DNA of 64,000 bases from Amycolatopsis viridis (GTDB lineage Bacteria > Actinomycetota > Actinomycetes > Mycobacteriales > Pseudonocardiaceae), in the NCBI RefSeq assembly GCF_011758765.1, contig NZ_JAANOU010000001.1, positions 930,001 to 994,000 on the forward strand. The letters run 5' to 3'. The notes under the pieces are model-generated. The model did no database searches, was not told where the DNA came from, and worked only from the letters and a program-made list of their open reading frames with translations. A program made the position numbers and the translations under genes. This document shows, piece by piece, positions 61,785-64,000 of the stretch. Each line of letters opens with the position of its first letter. Positions within the stretch are counted from its first letter, which is position 1.

Positions 61785-62957
61785 ATGCGTCGTCATCACC
61801 GGGCCCGGCTCCTGTGGCCGCTCCTGACCGCCGTCCTCGCCACCGCCTGCGGGACGGTGTCCACCGCGGGCAACACCGCCGACACCGTCCGATCGGACGA
61901 CCCCCGTGTCGCCGAGGCGAGGAGGACGGTCGCCGAAGCGATGAACGTGCCCGAGTTCACGCTCGACGCGCCCGTCATCGACGCCGCCAAGGCGCGCGGC
62001 AAGCGCATCGCCCACATCCCCGGCACCAGTCAGCTCGCTTACCAGCAGAACATCACCGCTGCCCTGAAGAAGACCGCGGCGCGGCTGGGCATCGAGTTCA
62101 TCGACTTCTCGGTCAACGGCACCCCTGCGGACTGGGCGAAGGCACTGGACACCGCGATCACCCAGCGGCCCGACGTGATCCTCGTCGACAGCCCCGACCC
62201 CGGCCTGCTCGTCCCGCAGCTCACCCGTGCCAAGGCGGCGGGTATCCAGGTGGTGAGCGGATTGCTGTACCAGAGTCAGGACACGGTACCGGAGAACGTG
62301 CGCGGCCTGTTGTCCGCCGTCGTCACCAAGCCGTTCCGGCAGGCCGGTGCGCTGCAGGCGACGTATGCGTTCAGCCAGCTCGGGGACAAGCTCAAGCCAC
62401 TCGTGCTGTCCACACCGGACTTCCTGGGTTCGCGGTTCGGTGAGCAGGGCATCACCGAATCGCTCGGCCAGCTCTGCCCCGGGGGCTGTCGCCCCACCTT
62501 CATCCGGCTGCCCTCAACCCAGTGGGACAAATTCCGCACGGAGGTGCAGTCAGCGCTCAACCGGGATCCCTCGCTGAACTACATCTTGCCGCTCTACGAC
62601 AACATGGCCCTGCCGGTGGTGAGCGGCCTGCTCGCGCAGGGCCGCACCGGCACGACGCCCATCGCGACGTACAACGGCACACCGGCCGCCCTGGACCTGG
62701 TCCGGTCGGGCGGAATCGGGATGGACATCGGTGAGAGCCTCGACTGGTACGCGATGGCGATGTTCGACCAGTGCCTGCGCCTGCTCGTGGGCGCACAGCC
62801 GGTCGCGAGCGGCGACGAGCGCACACCACTGCGAATCTTCACCAAGGACAACGTCGCCGAAACCGGTGTGCCGGCCACCCCGGCCAACGGGTACGGCACC
62901 GGATACCTCGACGGTTACGCGAAACTGTGGTCCGTCCCGGCGGAGGCCCTGCGATGA
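61785..62957 (+). CDS. ABC transporter substrate-binding lipoprotein (sugar-type)
   Basis: A 390-residue lipoprotein. The signal peptide ends in a lipobox LATACGTV (Cys near residue 23). The mature part is a periplasmic-binding-protein domain of the ribose/galactose type: RIAHIPGTSQLAYQQNI, DVILVDSPDPG and TPIATYNGTPAALDLV. It would deliver the substrate to the importer whose ATPase gene follows with an ATGA overlap. ATG 61785 has AGGAG 8 nt upstream. Confidence 0.9.
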   Translation: MRRHHRARLLWPLLTAVLATACGTVSTAGNTADTVRSDDPRVAEARRTVAEAMNVPEFTLDAPVIDAAKARGKRIAHIPGTSQLAYQQNITAALKKTAARLGIEFIDFSVNGTPADWAKALDTAITQRPDVILVDSPDPGLLVPQLTRAKAAGIQVVSGLLYQSQDTVPENVRGLLSAVVTKPFRQAGALQATYAFSQLGDKLKPLVLSTPDFLGSRFGEQGITESLGQLCPGGCRPTFIRLPSTQWDKFRTEVQSALNRDPSLNYILPLYDNMALPVVSGLLAQGRTGTTPIATYNGTPAALDLVRSGGIGMDIGESLDWYAMAMFDQCLRLLVGAQPVASGDERTPLRIFTKDNVAETGVPATPANGYGTGYLDGYAKLWSVPAEALR

Positions 62958-64000
62958 CCAGCGGCGCGCCGGTGCTGTCGCTGCGCCACGTGTCCCGCAG
63001 GTTCAACGGGGTGCCCGCGCTCGACGACGTGAGCCTCGACGTCCTGCCGGGTGAGGTGCACGGCTTGATCGGGGAAAACGGCTCCGGGAAGTCGACTCTG
63101 ATCAAGGTGCTGGCCGGCTACTACACGCCTGAGCCCGCGGCCGAGGTCCGGATCAATGGCGAGATCAGCTTCGTGCACCAGAACCTGGCCCTCATCGGCG
63201 ATCTCACCGTCGCGGAGAACCTGTGGATGCACGCGTTCACCCGCGCGCCACTGACCGCCCTCACCTCGGGCCGGCGGATGCGTGAGCGGGCGCGGACGAC
63301 CCTGCTGCGCTACGGCGTCGATCTCGATCCCGCCGCGACAGTGGGGTCGCTCAACCCGACTGACCGGGCGCGGCTGGCGATCGTCCGGGCGGGGGAGCAG
63401 ATCCGGCGCCTGGACGACGCCCCGGGGTTGCTGGTGCTCGACGAGCCCACGGTGTTCCTGCCCCGGGAAGGGGTGGAGGCGCTGTTCCAGCTCGTCAGCG
63501 AAGTCGTCGGCAGGGGCGCGAGCGTGCTGTTCGTCTCGCACGACCTGGACGAGGTGTGCAGCCTGACCGACCGGGTTACCGTCCTGCGTGACGGGCGCAA
63601 GCAGGCCACCGTCAGCACCCGGGACACCGGCAAACCCCGGCTGATCGAGCTCATCACCGGGCACACGCTCGATGCCGCGCCCCGCCGCGAAACCACCGCG
63701 GCGGGCGACGTCGCGGTCCGGGTCGAAGGGCTGTGCAGCGGACGACTGCGGGACGTGCACGTCAGTCTGCGGCGCGGTGAGATCGTGGGCTTCACCGGGT
63801 TGATCGGCAGCGGCGCGGAGGAGCTGCCGTACGCCCTGTTCGGCGCCACCGGACGGACCTCCGGCAAGATCGTCCTCAATGGACGGGGCCAGGCGCTCGA
63901 GCGGCTCACCCCGGCCGAGGCCGTACGCCGCGGCATCGGACTGATCCCCGCCGACCGCGCCGGCCAGGGCAGTGCCGGATCGCTGTCCGTGCTGGACAAC
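62954..64000 (+). CDS. Sugar-type ABC transporter ATP-binding protein (runs off the window)
   Basis: About 349 residues are visible of a two-domain ATPase (RbsA/MglA type, normally about 500). The first domain has Walker A GENGSGKST near residue 43, Walker B LLVLDEPT and a VLFVSHDLDEV switch. The signature position reads LNPTDRARLAIVRA instead of an LSxGQ motif. A second domain begins near residue 255 (VRVEGLCSGRLRDV). The gene overlaps the binding-protein gene by 4 bp; the permease should lie just beyond the window. Confidence 0.9.
   Translation, partial: MTSGAPVLSLRHVSRRFNGVPALDDVSLDVLPGEVHGLIGENGSGKSTLIKVLAGYYTPEPAAEVRINGEISFVHQNLALIGDLTVAENLWMHAFTRAPLTALTSGRRMRERARTTLLRYGVDLDPAATVGSLNPTDRARLAIVRAGEQIRRLDDAPGLLVLDEPTVFLPREGVEALFQLVSEVVGRGASVLFVSHDLDEVCSLTDRVTVLRDGRKQATVSTRDTGKPRLIELITGHTLDAAPRRETTAAGDVAVRVEGLCSGRLRDVHVSLRRGEIVGFTGLIGSGAEELPYALFGATGRTSGKIVLNGRGQALERLTPAEAVRRGIGLIPADRAGQGSAGSLSVLDN

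Noticed and set aside
1..64000. CRISPR arrays, insertion sequences with intact transposases, rRNA genes
   Set aside because: No regularly spaced repeats, no transposase motifs and no rRNA sequence were seen on either strand.

Overview
The window is very GC-rich, densely packed DNA with many GTG starts and 4-bp stop/start overlaps. Together with a glycopeptide-resistance vanHAX/vanRS locus, F420-type and luciferase-like oxidoreductases, an MptB-like mannosyltransferase and a block colinear with Mycobacterium tuberculosis Rv0981-Rv0996, this points to a filamentous actinomycete of the Pseudonocardiaceae, most likely Amycolatopsis or a close relative. The genus is an inference; the phylum is secure.

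Layout. 0-17 kb: a SARP/AfsR regulator cut by the left edge, a coupled imine-reductase-like/SDR pair, an alpha/beta hydrolase, an acyl-CoA synthetase, a Ca2+/H+ antiporter, a SapA-like secreted protein, a TMEM175-type channel, and two small regulator-target pairs (CGNR regulator with a hydrolase; TetR with enoyl-CoA hydratase and NmrA-like genes under two near-identical 17-bp palindromes). At 15.8-16.9 kb lies a decayed operon (unknown gene, PP2C-like gene, YdcF-like gene) with frameshifts and a deletion junction, followed by tRNA-Arg(CCT).

17-31 kb: a conserved core block. An orphan NarL-type regulator precedes mprA-mprB, then deoR-galT, an HtrA/PepD protease, moaB and mscL, a SAF-domain gene, a Ruc-like serine-rich zinc protein, 5-formyl-THF cyclo-ligase, galU, glp, a RimJ-like acetyltransferase and glpR. 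Apart from deoR-galT and some small genes this matches mycobacterial order. Envelope stress signalling, an envelope protease, a chaperone-like protein, UDP-glucose synthesis and the Glp/GlpR division pair sit together.

31-35.5 kb: tRNA-Ala(CGC) followed by the remains of an integrative element. An 80-bp repeat of the tRNA 3' end and its terminator recurs 4.27 kb downstream, the C-terminal tail of a tyrosine integrase lies beside the first copy, and one cargo gene of about 1,104 codons, with a beta-rich N-terminus and a helical C-terminus, fills the interior.

35.5-47.4 kb: a secreted hydrolase with a Calx-beta-like end, then vanH-vanA-vanX-murG-like, convergent vanR-vanS, and a divergent small VanY-like peptidase. 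The promoters of vanH and the vanY-like gene share a 67-bp element ending at exactly the same distance from the start codon, which suggests one VanR regulon. A membrane protein, a winged-helix regulator and mptB follow.

47.6-64 kb: a catabolic region around a LacI regulator and a 12-bp palindromic operator. It holds a cyclic-amide-hydrolase-like deacetylase fold protein, Ldh, CapA-like and RraA-like proteins, an F420/LLM oxidoreductase, an NCS1 permease, an LLM monooxygenase with a flavin reductase, an enolase-superfamily enzyme, alcohol and aldehyde dehydrogenases, a nitrilase-fold amidase and the start of an ABC sugar-type importer. The gene set suggests uptake, oxygenation and hydrolysis of a nitrogen-containing ring compound; the substrate cannot be read from sequence.
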